A DNA stretch of 64,000 nt from the NCBI RefSeq assembly GCF_003688995.1, contig NZ_PENI01000001.1:186001-250000 (forward strand), given 5' to 3'. The DNA is from Streptomyces shenzhenensis. GTDB taxonomy: Bacteria > Actinomycetota > Actinomycetes > Streptomycetales > Streptomycetaceae. The translations under genes and the position numbers were made by a program. The notes under the pieces were generated by a model. That model did no database searches, was not told the origin of the DNA, and worked only from the letters and a program-made list of their open reading frames with translations. Of this stretch, positions 33,070 through 41,652 are shown piece after piece. Within the stretch, counting starts at the first letter, position 1. The number at the start of each line of letters is the position of its first letter.

Positions 33070-34071
33070 GTGCCAGAGTCGACCCCTCCTTCCCCCAAGC
33101 GTCGTGGCCGCCTCTTCCGCCTCGGTGCGGCTCTTGTCGCCCTGTGCGCGCTCGCGGGCTATCTCGTCGTGCAGTACGTCACCGGCGGTACGCGGACTCC
33201 GGCCTGCAAGGTGATCGCGACCGGGAACGACCGTACGTCGTACCGGTTCACGCCCGAGCAGGCGGTCAACGCGGCGACGATCACCGCCGTCGGCACCGGG
33301 CGCGGCATGCCCGAGCGGGCCGTGGCCATCGCGCTGGCCACCGCGCTCCAGGAGTCCGGGCTGCGCAATCTGGAGCACGGCGACCGGGACTCGCTCGGAC
33401 TGTTCCAGCAGCGTCCCTCGCAGGGCTGGGGCACCGAGAAGCAGATCATGGACCCGGGCTACGCGGCGGGCATGTTCTACGACCATCTGGTCAAGGTGCG
33501 GGACTACGAACAGCTCCCGCTCACCGTGGCCGCGCAGCGCGTGCAGCGCAGCGGCTTCCCGGAGGCGTACGCCAAGCACGAGCCGGACGCCATACTGCTG
33601 GCCGCGGCCCTGACCGGGCAGTCGGCGGCCACGCTGACCTGTCAGGGGCGGCCCACGGCCGACGGGCAGGCGACCGCCGCGGCCACGGGGACCGACGCGG
33701 TACGGGCCGCGCTGGTACGGGACTTCGGGCCGCGCGAGACCCTGGTGGCGGCCGGCGCGGAGGTGGGCGACGCGAAGCGGCCGTCGCCGGCCCCGACGGT
33801 GACCGCGCGGGCGGAGGGCCGGACGGTGACCGTGCCGGTGCCGGGCGGACCGAAGACGGACGCGGCGGCCCGTACCGAGCGGGAGCGGGGCTGGCAGCTG
33901 GCGCACTGGGCGGTGGCCAACTCCTCGGCGCTGCACATCCAGCGGGTGTCGTACGCGGGGCGCGAGTGGACCGCCGGGCGCACGGACAGCACGTGGCGTC
34001 CGATCGCCGCGCAGGGCACCGCGGGCGCGGAGCGGGCCGCGGGATCCGTGCGGATCGTGACCGGGCAGTAG
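33070..34071 (+). CDS. membrane-anchored protein with a lysozyme-like domain
   Basis: A 333-residue protein with a basic N-terminus and one membrane helix (LGAALVALCALAGYLVVQYV), then an extracytoplasmic part. The region ALATALQESGLRNLEHGDRDSLGLFQQRPSQGWG (about 95-128) has the look of a lytic-transglycosylase or lysozyme-like fold, with Glu in LQESGL as the candidate catalytic acid. The C-terminal 100 residues are Ala/Thr-rich with a final conserved RVSYAGREW. The GTG start at 33070 has only a weak ribosome site. Cleavage of peptidoglycan is inferred from the motif. It is divergent from dapE. Confidence 0.75.
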   Translation: MPESTPPSPKRRGRLFRLGAALVALCALAGYLVVQYVTGGTRTPACKVIATGNDRTSYRFTPEQAVNAATITAVGTGRGMPERAVAIALATALQESGLRNLEHGDRDSLGLFQQRPSQGWGTEKQIMDPGYAAGMFYDHLVKVRDYEQLPLTVAAQRVQRSGFPEAYAKHEPDAILLAAALTGQSAATLTCQGRPTADGQATAAATGTDAVRAALVRDFGPRETLVAAGAEVGDAKRPSPAPTVTARAEGRTVTVPVPGGPKTDAAARTERERGWQLAHWAVANSSALHIQRVSYAGREWTAGRTDSTWRPIAAQGTAGAERAAGSVRIVTGQ

Positions 34072-34214
34072 TACAGCGGCTCACTCTCAGGGGTTATCCG
34101 ACGCGGGCCGGAGTGGACGGGCGCGCAGGTTTTCGCGCGGTCACCCCACGATCCGGAAAACCCTTGGGAATGCCGGGATGCAGGGGTCCTGCGGGCGCTC
34201 CGGCAAGGCACTCT

Positions 34215-34242
34215 TTGCCCGTTTTCATCCACACCTGATAAT
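34215..34242 (+). promoter_or_regulatory. candidate housekeeping promoter in the 351-bp gap before the secreted-protein gene
   Basis: TTGCCC (34215-34220) and GATAAT (34237-34242) are separated by 16 bases, about 180 bp upstream of the start codon. The sequence around it (34200-34270) is the AT-richest of this neighbourhood. The rest of the 34072-34422 gap holds nothing else I recognise. Confidence 0.55.
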
Positions 34243-34422
34243 GCGATGCGTTAACAATTCTTTACCCGGAGTCTGCGCAACCTTCGCGCTCTTCGAGCGG
34301 TAGTCACTGTGTCCGAGCCCGAACGATCAACAGCGGACGATCCCCTGCGGTCGGTCCCCCGCGGTCGGTCAACTGCCGGGCCCGGTCGAGCACTTCACAG
34401 TTCTCCCGTCGAATGGAGCATC

Positions 34423-34872
34423 ATGTCCCTCCCCCTGACCCGCCGGATCGCCCGTACCGCGCTGCTCGTCGCAGCGGGAGCGGCCGCCGGCGTCGGTGTG
34501 GCCGGCTCCGCCAGCGCGGCGCCGAGCCTCCCGGCCACCCCGAACCTCGGCGGGCTGACCGCCCTGGACGGGGCGAGCGTCGCCAGCACCGTCGACGGCG
34601 CGGCCCAGCACGTCACCGAGGTCGCCGCCGACACGGGCGGCAAGACCGTCAAGAAGGCGGTGCCGGCCGCGGGCGACACCGGTGGCCAGGCCGTGCAGAA
34701 GGCGGCGCCGCTGGTGCAGAAGGCGGCGGGCGACACGGCCCGCTCCGCCGAGGGCATCCTCGGCGAGACCGCCAAGTCGGCCACGCAGGGCGGGCTGCCG
34801 ACGGACGGCCTCACCAAGGGCGGGCTGCCGACGTCCCAGCTGCCGGTGCAGGGGCTGCCGCTGGGCGGCTGA
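34423..34872 (+). CDS. small secreted Ala/Gly-rich protein, unknown function
   Basis: A 149-residue exported protein. Signal peptide: basic LTRRIART, hydrophobic TALLVAAGAAAGVGVAG, and an AxA cleavage site in GSASAAP near residue 33. The mature part is low-complexity, with repeated GLP units (GGLPTDGL, GGLPTSQL, QGLPLGG) and Ala/Thr helices with repeated DTGG. ATG 34423 follows ATGGAGCATC, placing GGAG correctly. No catalytic motif is visible. The gene is convergent with dapC, with a hairpin between the two. Confidence 0.8.
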   Translation: MSLPLTRRIARTALLVAAGAAAGVGVAGSASAAPSLPATPNLGGLTALDGASVASTVDGAAQHVTEVAADTGGKTVKKAVPAAGDTGGQAVQKAAPLVQKAAGDTARSAEGILGETAKSATQGGLPTDGLTKGGLPTSQLPVQGLPLGG

Positions 34873-34891
34873 TGCCGACAGCGTGCGGTAC

Positions 34892-34919
34892 CGGGGTCCA
34901 GGGCGTTTCCTGGGCCCCG
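34892..34919. terminator. hairpin between convergent genes
   Basis: An 11-bp stem (CGGGGTCCAGG with CCTGGGCCCCG, one G-U pair) with a 6-nt loop lies between the secreted-protein gene and dapC stops; it can act for both. Confidence 0.6.
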
Positions 34920-34954
34920 TCGCCGTGTCCGGCCCCGGACCGGGACGGCCGCGG

Positions 34955-36052
34955 TCAGTCGGCCAGCCGCCGCACCGCCGCCGCGATCCGCTCGTCCGTG
35001 GCCGTCAGCGCGACGCGTACGAACGTCTCGCCCGCCGTGCCGTAGAAGTCGCCCGGCGCGACCAGGATGCCCCGGTCGGCCAGGTGGGCGACCGTGTGCC
35101 AGCAGGACTCGTCGCGGGTGGCCCACAGGTACAGGCTCGCCTCGCTGTGCTCGATGCGGAAGCCGTGGGCGAGCAGCGCCTCGCGCAGCACCGTGCGGCG
35201 GGCGGCGTAGCGCTCGCGCTGCTCGCGGACGTGCGTGTCGTCGCCCAGGGCCGCCACCACCGCCGCCTGGGTCGGCGCCGGGGTCATCATGCCGCCGTGC
35301 TTGCGGATCTCCAGCAGGGGGCCGAGGACGGCCGGGTCACCGGCCAGGAAGGCGGCGCGGTAGCCGGCCAGGTTCGAGCGCTTGGAGAGGGAGTGGACGG
35401 CGACGATCCCGTCGTACGAGCCGCCGTTCACGTCCGGGTGGAGCACCGAGACCGGGTCGGCCTCCCAGCCCAGTTCGAGGTAGCACTCGTCGGAGAAGAC
35501 CAGGATGCCGTGCTCGCGGGCCCAGGCCACGATCCGGGTCAGCTCCTCCTTGGCCAGCACCCGGCCCGTCGGGTTCGACGGGGAGTTCAGCCACAGGAGT
35601 CTCAGGTCCGCGGGGTCCAGGTCCGTCGGGTCGTCGTAGACCACGTGGCCGGCGCGGGCCAGGCGGGCGCCGACCTCGTACGTCGGGTAGGCCAGGCGCG
35701 GGTGCGCCACCTTGTCGCCGGGGCCGAGGCCCAGCTGGGTGGGGAGCCAGGCGACGAGTTCCTTGGAGCCGACGACGGGCAGGACATGGCGGTGGGTGAG
35801 GTCACGGGCGCCGAGGCGGCGTGTCACCCAGCCGGTGATCGCGTCGCGCAGTTCGGGCGTGCCCCAGACGGTCGGGTAGCCCGGCGAGTCGGCCGCGGCG
35901 ATCAGCGCCTTCTGGATCAGCTCGGGGACCGGGTCGACGGGGGTGCCGACGGACAGGTCGACGATGCCGCCGGGGTGCGCGGCAGCCGTCTTCTTGTACG
36001 GCTCCAGTTTGTCCCAGGGGAAGGCGGGAAGGCGGTCGGAGACTGCGGACAC
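34955..36052 (-). CDS. dapC: succinyldiaminopimelate aminotransferase
   Basis: A 365-residue PLP aminotransferase of fold type I that makes N-succinyl-L,L-diaminopimelate for lysine and cell-wall synthesis. Visible features: VDLSVGTPVDP near 32, the substrate-binding SPSNPTG near 155, DECYLE near 188, and the PLP lysine in AVHSLSKRSNLAGYR near 222-225. The GTG start at 36052 has AAGGGAG about 11 bases upstream. fdxA lies upstream on the same strand, separated by a hairpin. The DapC assignment rests on the actinobacterial family and conserved company with dapE. Confidence 0.92.
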   Translation of the reverse strand: MSAVSDRLPAFPWDKLEPYKKTAAAHPGGIVDLSVGTPVDPVPELIQKALIAAADSPGYPTVWGTPELRDAITGWVTRRLGARDLTHRHVLPVVGSKELVAWLPTQLGLGPGDKVAHPRLAYPTYEVGARLARAGHVVYDDPTDLDPADLRLLWLNSPSNPTGRVLAKEELTRIVAWAREHGILVFSDECYLELGWEADPVSVLHPDVNGGSYDGIVAVHSLSKRSNLAGYRAAFLAGDPAVLGPLLEIRKHGGMMTPAPTQAAVVAALGDDTHVREQRERYAARRTVLREALLAHGFRIEHSEASLYLWATRDESCWHTVAHLADRGILVAPGDFYGTAGETFVRVALTATDERIAAAVRRLAD

Positions 36053-36086
36053 GGTGTACTGGCTCCCTTTCGTCGGTACGGCAAAC

Positions 36087-36140
36087 GCCTCGGTCCCGTG
36101 CGGCGGCGATCAAGGCGACCGGGCCGTACGGGACCGAGGC
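36087..36140 (-). terminator. inverted repeat between fdxA and dapC
   Basis: A perfect 13-bp inverted repeat, GCCTCGGTCCCGT and complement, with a 28-nt loop. It lies after fdxA and before the dapC start on the minus strand, so it may partly end the fdxA transcript or act as an attenuator. Confidence 0.6.
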
Positions 36141-36192
36141 GGCGCGGAGGCCCCGGTTGCCGAGAACGGGGGGCGCGGGCCGTCGTGCGGGG

Positions 36193-36513
36193 TTACTCGG
36201 CCTGCGGCGGCAGCGCGGCAATGAAGGGGTGGTCGCGCTCGATCAGACCCAGCTTGCTGGCGCCGCCGGGGGAACCCAGCTCGTCGAAGAACTCGACGTT
36301 CGCCTTGTAGTAGTCCTTCCACTCCTCCGGAGTGTCGTCCTCGTAGAAGATCGCCTCGACCGGGCAGACCGGCTCACAGGCACCACAGTCGACGCATTCG
36401 TCCGGGTGGATGTACAAGGACCGCTGGCCCTCGTAGATGCAGTCGACCGGGCACTCCTCGATGCACGCCTTGTCCTTGACGTCGACACAAGGCTGCGCGA
36501 TGACGTAGGTCAC
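36193..36513 (-). CDS. fdxA: 7Fe ferredoxin
   Basis: A 106-residue soluble electron carrier of the seven-iron type. Cys 9, 17 and 50 should hold the 3Fe-4S cluster, and Cys 21, 40, 43 and 46 the 4Fe-4S cluster; the motifs are CIEECPVDC and CVDCGACEPVCPVE. The C-terminal 45-residue extension (EEWKDYYKANVEFFDEL) is typical of actinobacterial FdxA. It starts at MTYVIAQPC with no extension. The gene is divergent from the GNAT gene at 36654. Partners are probably cytochromes P450 or oxidoreductases, by family. Confidence 0.96.
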   Translation of the reverse strand: MTYVIAQPCVDVKDKACIEECPVDCIYEGQRSLYIHPDECVDCGACEPVCPVEAIFYEDDTPEEWKDYYKANVEFFDELGSPGGASKLGLIERDHPFIAALPPQAE

Positions 36514-36653
36514 GCTGTCGTTCCTCCTCGATAGGGCGCCGGCGGGCCTCCACAGGCTCCGCCGCCTGGCGCGCGGGAGCGCGGCGTCGTCGATGCCCGC
36601 ACCTAGTATCTCCGTTCTTGGGCATGATCCGAACAGGAGGGGTGAACTGACCT

Positions 36654-37727
36654 GTGGAAATCTCTGCCACCGGGCGATTCGAGGTCCGAATCACCGCCGC
36701 TGACGTGGGTAAACGGGTCTCCGTGCGGCGCTTGAGCGAACCCGGAGATCCCTCGGCGAAGTTCACCGACACGGTGGGGGTTCTCACATCCTGGGACGAC
36801 GGTGTGCTGCTGATCACACGGAAGGACGGGCAGTCCGTCCGGATCCCGGAATCCACGCTGGTCGCGGGCAAGACGGTGCCGGCCGCCCGGGCGCGCCGCC
36901 GGGGTCCCGCCGCCACCTACGAGGAGCTCGCGCGGGTGTCCGCGAGGGCCTGGCAGCCGGTGGAGAGCGAGCGGCTGGGCGCGTGGGAGCTGCGCGCCGC
37001 GGTCCAGGGGACGCCGCCCGAGGCGCGCCCTCGGGGGGCGGGGGCCGGGCGACGGACGGGATTCACCCGGCGGGCCAACAGCGTGCTGCCGCTCGGCGAC
37101 CCGGGGCTTCCGCTCGACGCGGCACTGCGGGCCGTACGACGCTGGTACGACGAGCGTGGGCTGCCCGCGTACGTGCAGACCGCGACCGGCGCCGCGGGCA
37201 CCCAGGAGCTGCTGTGCGCGGAGCTGGAGCGGCGCGGCTGGGTGCGCGAGGTGACCTCCGAGCTGTGGACCGGGGCGCTCGCGCCGGTCGCGGACCGGGC
37301 CGAGGGCAGCGGTGTGGTGCTGTCCCGGACCGCGGACCGGACATGGCTGACCAGATACCAGCGCAAGGGGGTGAGCGAGGTGGCCCTGCGGGTGCTGAGC
37401 AGCGGGCCGTCGGTGTGGTTCGCGACCGTGCCCGGTGCGGACGGGGCGGCCCCGGCCGCGATCGGGCGGTGCGTCGTGGACGGGCGGTGGGCCGGGTTCG
37501 CCGCCGTCGAGGTGGATCCGGAGCAGCGCCGGCGGGGGCTGGCCACGGCCGTGCTGGCCGCGCTGGCCCGGCGGGCCCTCGACGAGGGTGCCTCGGCCGC
37601 CTGGCTCCAGGTCGAGGCGGACAACGCGGGGGCGCGGGCGCTGTACGCCGGTCTGGGCTTCGCCGCGCACCACGCCTACCACCACTACCGGGAGCCCGCT
37701 GACACCGACGGGTACGGGCCGTCGTGA
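36654..37727 (+). CDS. two-domain protein with C-terminal GNAT acetyltransferase
   Basis: A 357-residue protein. The C-terminal 100 residues form a GNAT domain: WAGFAAVEVDPEQRRRGLATAVLAALARRA (acetyl-CoA binding RRRGLA near 285) and GARALYAGLGFAAHHAYHHY at the end. The first 75 residues are a small beta-barrel-like domain (RFEVRITAADVGKRVSVRRL), and the middle is a degenerate GNAT-like half. It begins at GTG 36654 with GGAGGGG about 12 bases upstream. The stop overlaps the next start (GTGA), so it is coupled to the SirB1-like gene. The acceptor substrate is unknown. Confidence 0.88.
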   Translation: MEISATGRFEVRITAADVGKRVSVRRLSEPGDPSAKFTDTVGVLTSWDDGVLLITRKDGQSVRIPESTLVAGKTVPAARARRRGPAATYEELARVSARAWQPVESERLGAWELRAAVQGTPPEARPRGAGAGRRTGFTRRANSVLPLGDPGLPLDAALRAVRRWYDERGLPAYVQTATGAAGTQELLCAELERRGWVREVTSELWTGALAPVADRAEGSGVVLSRTADRTWLTRYQRKGVSEVALRVLSSGPSVWFATVPGADGAAPAAIGRCVVDGRWAGFAAVEVDPEQRRRGLATAVLAALARRALDEGASAAWLQVEADNAGARALYAGLGFAAHHAYHHYREPADTDGYGPS

Positions 37728-38596
37728 CCCGGCGCGGGCCTGCCATGCGTCCCCCCTATCCCCCGTCCCCGGAGCGCTCCGCGGAGGTGCGGCGGCGGTT
37801 CGCCGCGGAGGCGCGCGCCGAGCGGCCCGATCTGTCGCTGCTGTGTCTGCTGCTCGGCGCGGAGGCGGACGGTTCGCTGGACGAGGCGGGCCTGGACGCC
37901 GCGCAACTGGAGCTCGACCGGCTCGCGGGGCAGCTGCCCTACGGTCCGGGCGGGCCGTCGGACTGGGCCGCCGCGCTGCACCGGCTGCTCGGGGTGCGGT
38001 ACGAGTTCCATGGCTCCGCGGCCGACTACCGGCGGCTGGAGTCGTCGCTCCTGCACGCGGTGCTGCGGCGGCGGCGCGGGCTGCCGATCCTGCTGTCGGT
38101 GGTCTGGATGGAGGTGGCCCGGCGGGCGGGGGCGCATGTGTACGGGGTCGCGTTGCCGGGGCACTTCGTGGTGGGGTTCGGGCCGGCCGGGGACCAGGTG
38201 CTGGCCGATCCGTTCGACGGTGGCCGGGTGCTCACCGGGACGGACGCGGAGCTGTTGGTGACCGGGGCCACGGGGGCGCCGCTGGAGCCGTCCATGCTGG
38301 TGCCCGCGGCGCCGCTCGACGTCCTTGTGCGGATCCTGAACAACGTCCGGGCGTGGGCGGCGGTGCGGCCGGAGCGGTCGGATGTGGCGTTGTGGGCCGT
38401 GGAGCTGTCCCTGTTGCTGCCGTCGCATCCGGCCCGGCTGCGGTATGAGCGGGCGCAACTTCTCGTTCAGCGGGGGGAGTTCGTTGCCGGGGCGGCGGAG
38501 CTTGATGCGTATGCGGAGGTGTTGGCCGCGGTGGATGAGTCGCGGGCGCGGCGGGTGCGGGGGCAGGCTTCTGCGGCTCGGGCGCGGTTGAACTAA
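37724..38596 (+). CDS. transglutaminase-like (SirB1 family) protein
   Basis: A 290-residue protein of the SirB1/transglutaminase-like family. The recognisable core is ESSLLHAVLRRRRGLPILLSVVWMEVARRAGAHVYGVALPGHFVVGF, with the His-containing PGHFVVGF near 143 and DPFDGGRVL near 158. In SirB1-type proteins the catalytic Cys is often absent, and none is seen at the expected place here. A C-terminal tetratricopeptide-like region ends the protein. GTG 37724 overlaps the previous stop; ATG 37745 is an alternative. The 67-bp repeat array follows. Confidence 0.85.
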   Translation: MTRRGPAMRPPYPPSPERSAEVRRRFAAEARAERPDLSLLCLLLGAEADGSLDEAGLDAAQLELDRLAGQLPYGPGGPSDWAAALHRLLGVRYEFHGSAADYRRLESSLLHAVLRRRRGLPILLSVVWMEVARRAGAHVYGVALPGHFVVGFGPAGDQVLADPFDGGRVLTGTDAELLVTGATGAPLEPSMLVPAAPLDVLVRILNNVRAWAAVRPERSDVALWAVELSLLLPSHPARLRYERAQLLVQRGEFVAGAAELDAYAEVLAAVDESRARRVRGQASAARARLN

Positions 38597-38639
38597 GCCC
38601 GCGGGTCCCTGCGGGGCTTTTGCGGGGCGTGGGTTCGTT

Positions 38640-39060
38640 GTCGGGTGCGGCGGCGTTGTGGTTGATCGCGCCGTTCCTCGCGCCCCCCTGCGGGGCACAG
38701 GATCGTCGTCGGGAGCCGCGCCATCGTGGTTCATCGCGCCGTTCCCCGCGCCCCTCACGGGGCACGGGACCGTCGTCGGGTGCCGCGCCATCGTGGTTCA
38801 TCGCGCCGTTCCCCGCGCCCCTCACGGGGCACGGGACCGTCGTCGGGTGCCGCGCCATCGTGGCTCGTCGCACCGGTCCCCGCGCCCCCTGCGGGGCACA
38901 GGACCGTCGTCGGGTGCCGCGCCATCGTGGCTCGTCGCACCGGTCCCCGCGCCCCCTGCGGGGCACAGGACCGTCGTCGGGTGCGGCGCCATCGTGGCTC
39001 GTCGCGCCGGTCCCCGCGCCCCTTTCGGGGCACAGGACCGCCGTCGCGTGCCGGTTCCCG
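38640..39060. repeat. 67-bp tandem repeat array with hairpins
   Basis: The landmark GCCATCGTGG occurs at 38720, 38787, 38854, 38921 and 38988, exactly 67 bp apart each time, with a degenerate copy at about 38653. Each unit contains GCGCCCC followed by GGGGC, so each can form a hairpin, and the core GTTCCCCGCGCCCC is shared with the element at 19788. Later units carry small coordinated changes (GGTTCATCG to GGCTCGTCG), indicating duplication of altered units. The region lies between convergent genes and may end transcription from both sides. No gene is present. Confidence 0.88.
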
Positions 39061-39099
39061 TGACCCCCTTTGTGGTGGGGGCTGATGTCGATCGCTTTG

Positions 39100-39714
39100 C
39101 TATAGCCAGCCCTTTTTTTGGGCTATGTGGGCTGCTTCTGTTCTGTTGCGGGCCGTTAGTTTTTGGATGGCTGTGGACAGGTAGTTGCGGACCGTGCCCT
39201 GGGAGAGGTGCAGGGTTCTGGCCAGTTCCGCGTTGGTGGAGCCGTCGGCGGCGGCGCGGAGGACCTCGCGTTCGCGGTCGGTGAGGGGGTTGGCCCCCTC
39301 GGCGAGGGCCGCGGCGGCGAGCGTGGGGTCGATGACCCGCTCGCCGGACAGCACCTTGCGCACCGCGTCGGCGAGCTGCGCGGCGGGGGCGTCCTTGACC
39401 AGGAAGGCGTCGGCGCCCGCCTCCATCGCGCTGCGCAGGTAGCCGGGGCGGCCGAAGGTGGTGAGGACGACCAGCTTCACCCCGGGCAGCTCCCGGCGCA
39501 CCCGGGCCGCGGCCTCGATACCGGTGCAGCCCGGCATCTCGATGTCGAGCAGGGCGACGTCCACGCCGTGCTCGCGCGCCGCGGCCAGCACCTCGTCCCC
39601 GCGCGCGACCTGGGCGACGACCTCGATGTCGTCCTCAAGGCCGAGCAGGGCGGCCAGCGCCTCGCGGACCATCGACTGGTCCTCGGCGAGGAGGACCTTG
39701 ATCGTGCTGCTCAT
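39100..39714 (-). CDS. LuxR/NarL-type response regulator
   Basis: A 204-residue DNA-binding response regulator. The receiver has acidic residues E11 and D12, phosphoacceptor D57 (VALLDIEMPG), Thr in VVLTTFG near 85 and Lys in LVKDAP near 107. The C-terminal LuxR helix-turn-helix is LTDREREVLRAAADGSTNAELARTL with LSQGTVRNYLSTAIQKL. It lies 10 bp after its kinase gene in the same operon as an ABC exporter, and likely controls that exporter. The tail AHIAQKKGWL is typical. It is convergent with the SirB1-like gene across the repeat array. Confidence 0.95.
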   Translation of the reverse strand: MSSTIKVLLAEDQSMVREALAALLGLEDDIEVVAQVARGDEVLAAAREHGVDVALLDIEMPGCTGIEAAARVRRELPGVKLVVLTTFGRPGYLRSAMEAGADAFLVKDAPAAQLADAVRKVLSGERVIDPTLAAAALAEGANPLTDREREVLRAAADGSTNAELARTLHLSQGTVRNYLSTAIQKLTARNRTEAAHIAQKKGWL

Positions 39715-39724
39715 GCCGGAAATC

Positions 39725-40915
39725 CTAGGCCGCGCCGGCCGTTACGGGCACGCGGGCGATCAGGCGGAAGCCGTGTCCGACCCGGCCCGCCTCCAGGGTG
39801 CCGCCGGCCTTCTCCAGGCGTTCGGTCAGGCCGGTCAGGCCGTTGCCCGGGCCGCTGCCTGAGCCGCCCGCGCCGTTGTCCTCGACGGAGAGTTCGAGGA
39901 CCGGCCCGTCCAGGGTCTGCCGGCGCAGCACCTCCACCGCACACCGCTGGGCGCCGCTGTGCCGTACGACGTTGGTGACCGCCTCGCGCAGCGCCCAGGC
40001 CAGCGCGGACTCGGCGTCCTCGGGCACCCCGGCGAGATCCGGTTCGGCAGGCACCCGGGCGGTGACCCCGGCGGCGGTCAGGGCGACCTGGGCGCCGGCG
40101 AGTTCGGCGGCGAGACGCGGGCGCCGGTAGCCGGTGACCGCCTCCCGGACGTCGACCAGGGCCTGGCGGCTGACCCGCTCGATGTCGGCGACCTGCCGGG
40201 CCGCCTCGTCGGGCCGGCCGGGCAGCATCCGGCCCGCGAGTTCGCTCTTCAGCGTGATCAGCGAGAGGGAGTGGCCGAGCAGGTCGTGCAGATCGCGGGC
40301 GAGCCGCAGCCGCTCCTCGTTGGCGGCGAGCTGGGCGACGGTGGCCCGGGCCTTGCGGAGCTCGACCGTGGTGCGGACCAGCTGGCCGACGCCGCTCATC
40401 GCGAACCCGATGAGCAGCTGGAGCAGGAGCAGGTCGCGTGCCGTCGCCACGTCGTCGATGCGCACCGCGACGAGGTACATCGCGGCGGCCGACGCGGGGA
40501 CGGCCCAGTACGCGACGCGCAGCGGCAGCGCCGCCCCGCAGGCGACGGAGAGGTAGACGAACAGGCCGAGCCAGGGCCCGCCGAGGGTGAGGGCCAGCAC
40601 CGGGGCGAGGACACCGAGGACGGCGAGCAGGACGGCGACGACCCGCACGGGGCAGGGCCGGCCCATGGTGCGGAAGAGCAGCACCAGATAGACGCCGACG
40701 AAGCAGACCAGGCCGAGCGCGCCGGCCACCGTGCCGCCGGTGGTATGACCGCTGTGCACCAGATCCTGGCTCGGCGAGCCGAGGAAGACCAGCCAGACCC
40801 CGATCCACAGCAGCTTGACCAGCAGCCCACGGCGGTCGCGCAGGGACTGTCCCCTGCGCAGCCACCCTCGCGGTCCGCTCTCGTGGGCCCTCGCATCCCC
40901 TGTCATCGTGCTCAC
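39725..40915 (-). CDS. sensor histidine kinase (HisKA_3 type)
   Basis: A 396-residue membrane kinase. The first half has about five membrane helices (for example VKLLWIGVWLVFLG, VVAVLLAVLGVLAPVLAL), with no large sensor domain outside, as in intramembrane-sensing kinases. The DHp helix holds ERLRLARDLHDLLGHSLSLITLK, with phospho-His in RDLHD near 217. The ATPase motifs are ALREAVTNVVRHSGA (N box), EDNGAGG and NGLTGLTERL. GTG 40915 overlaps the permease stop; ATG 40906 is possible. It pairs with the response regulator 10 bp downstream. Confidence 0.94.
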   Translation of the reverse strand: MSTMTGDARAHESGPRGWLRRGQSLRDRRGLLVKLLWIGVWLVFLGSPSQDLVHSGHTTGGTVAGALGLVCFVGVYLVLLFRTMGRPCPVRVVAVLLAVLGVLAPVLALTLGGPWLGLFVYLSVACGAALPLRVAYWAVPASAAAMYLVAVRIDDVATARDLLLLQLLIGFAMSGVGQLVRTTVELRKARATVAQLAANEERLRLARDLHDLLGHSLSLITLKSELAGRMLPGRPDEAARQVADIERVSRQALVDVREAVTGYRRPRLAAELAGAQVALTAAGVTARVPAEPDLAGVPEDAESALAWALREAVTNVVRHSGAQRCAVEVLRRQTLDGPVLELSVEDNGAGGSGSGPGNGLTGLTERLEKAGGTLEAGRVGHGFRLIARVPVTAGAA

Positions 40916-41652
40916 GCCGTCAGCGTGTCCTTCCGGTACAGCCAGGCCGCGCCGCCCGTGAACAGCACGAAGAAGACGGCGAGGACGGCGATGTCCTGGG
41001 CGTGCGGCGCCTGGTTCTGCTCGATCGCGCGCCCCAGGGCAGCGTACGCGTGCGTGGGCAGCCACCTGGCGATGTCCTGGAGCCACTGCGGGAAGGTCGT
41101 GGACGGCATCCACAGGCCGCCCAGGATCGACAGGCCGAAGTAGATGATCATCGTGATCGGGCGGACGGCGTCCCCGGCGGCCAGGTAGCCGAGGGCGACG
41201 CCGAGCGCGGCGAAGACCAGGCTCCCGGCCCAGATGGCGCCGGTGAGGGCGAGCCACTGCCAGGCGTCCAGCCGTACGTCCCGCACGGCCGCGGCGACCA
41301 CGAAGACGAGGACGATCGACGGGAGGCTGACGACGGCCGCGCTCGCGGTCTTGGCGAGGACGTAGCCGCGCCCCGGCAGGCTGGTCAGCCGCAGCTGCCG
41401 CACCCAGCCGCTCTCGCGTTCCCTGGCGATGCGTTCGCTGTTGCCCATCAGAACGGCGGTCAGCGCGCCGAAGGAGGCCATGGAGACCATCATGTACGCC
41501 GGCAGGGTCAGGCCGGTGCCGTCGACCGTGCCGGTGGCGTCCGCGCGGCCCGCGATGAGCAGGAACAGGGCCGAAGGGTAGAGCACCGAGAAGAACAGGA
41601 ACCTGCGGTTGCGCAGGGCGCGGGTGAGTTCCAGCTTGATCAGGCTGTTCAT
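40912..41652 (-). CDS. ABC-2 type transporter permease
   Basis: A 246-residue membrane protein with six hydrophobic segments in the ABC-2 arrangement, starting LIKLELTRALRNRRFLFFSVLYPSALFLLIAG. Helix groups lie near 22-38, 52-74, 105-128, 138-158, 168-190 and 222-240. It overlaps the ATPase stop at its start and the kinase start at its end, both by 4 bp, giving a tightly coupled four-gene operon. Together with the ATPase it forms an exporter of a drug, peptide or lipid; the substrate is unknown. Confidence 0.93.
   Translation of the reverse strand: MNSLIKLELTRALRNRRFLFFSVLYPSALFLLIAGRADATGTVDGTGLTLPAYMMVSMASFGALTAVLMGNSERIARERESGWVRQLRLTSLPGRGYVLAKTASAAVVSLPSIVLVFVVAAAVRDVRLDAWQWLALTGAIWAGSLVFAALGVALGYLAAGDAVRPITMIIYFGLSILGGLWMPSTTFPQWLQDIARWLPTHAYAALGRAIEQNQAPHAQDIAVLAVFFVLFTGGAAWLYRKDTLTA

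Noticed and set aside
35937..36310. Plus-strand frames across dapC and fdxA
   Set aside because: Both minus-strand genes have clear active-site motifs; the plus frames have none.
38640..39060. CRISPR array
   Set aside because: Whole 67-bp units repeat; there is no alternation of conserved repeats and unique spacers, and no cas genes.
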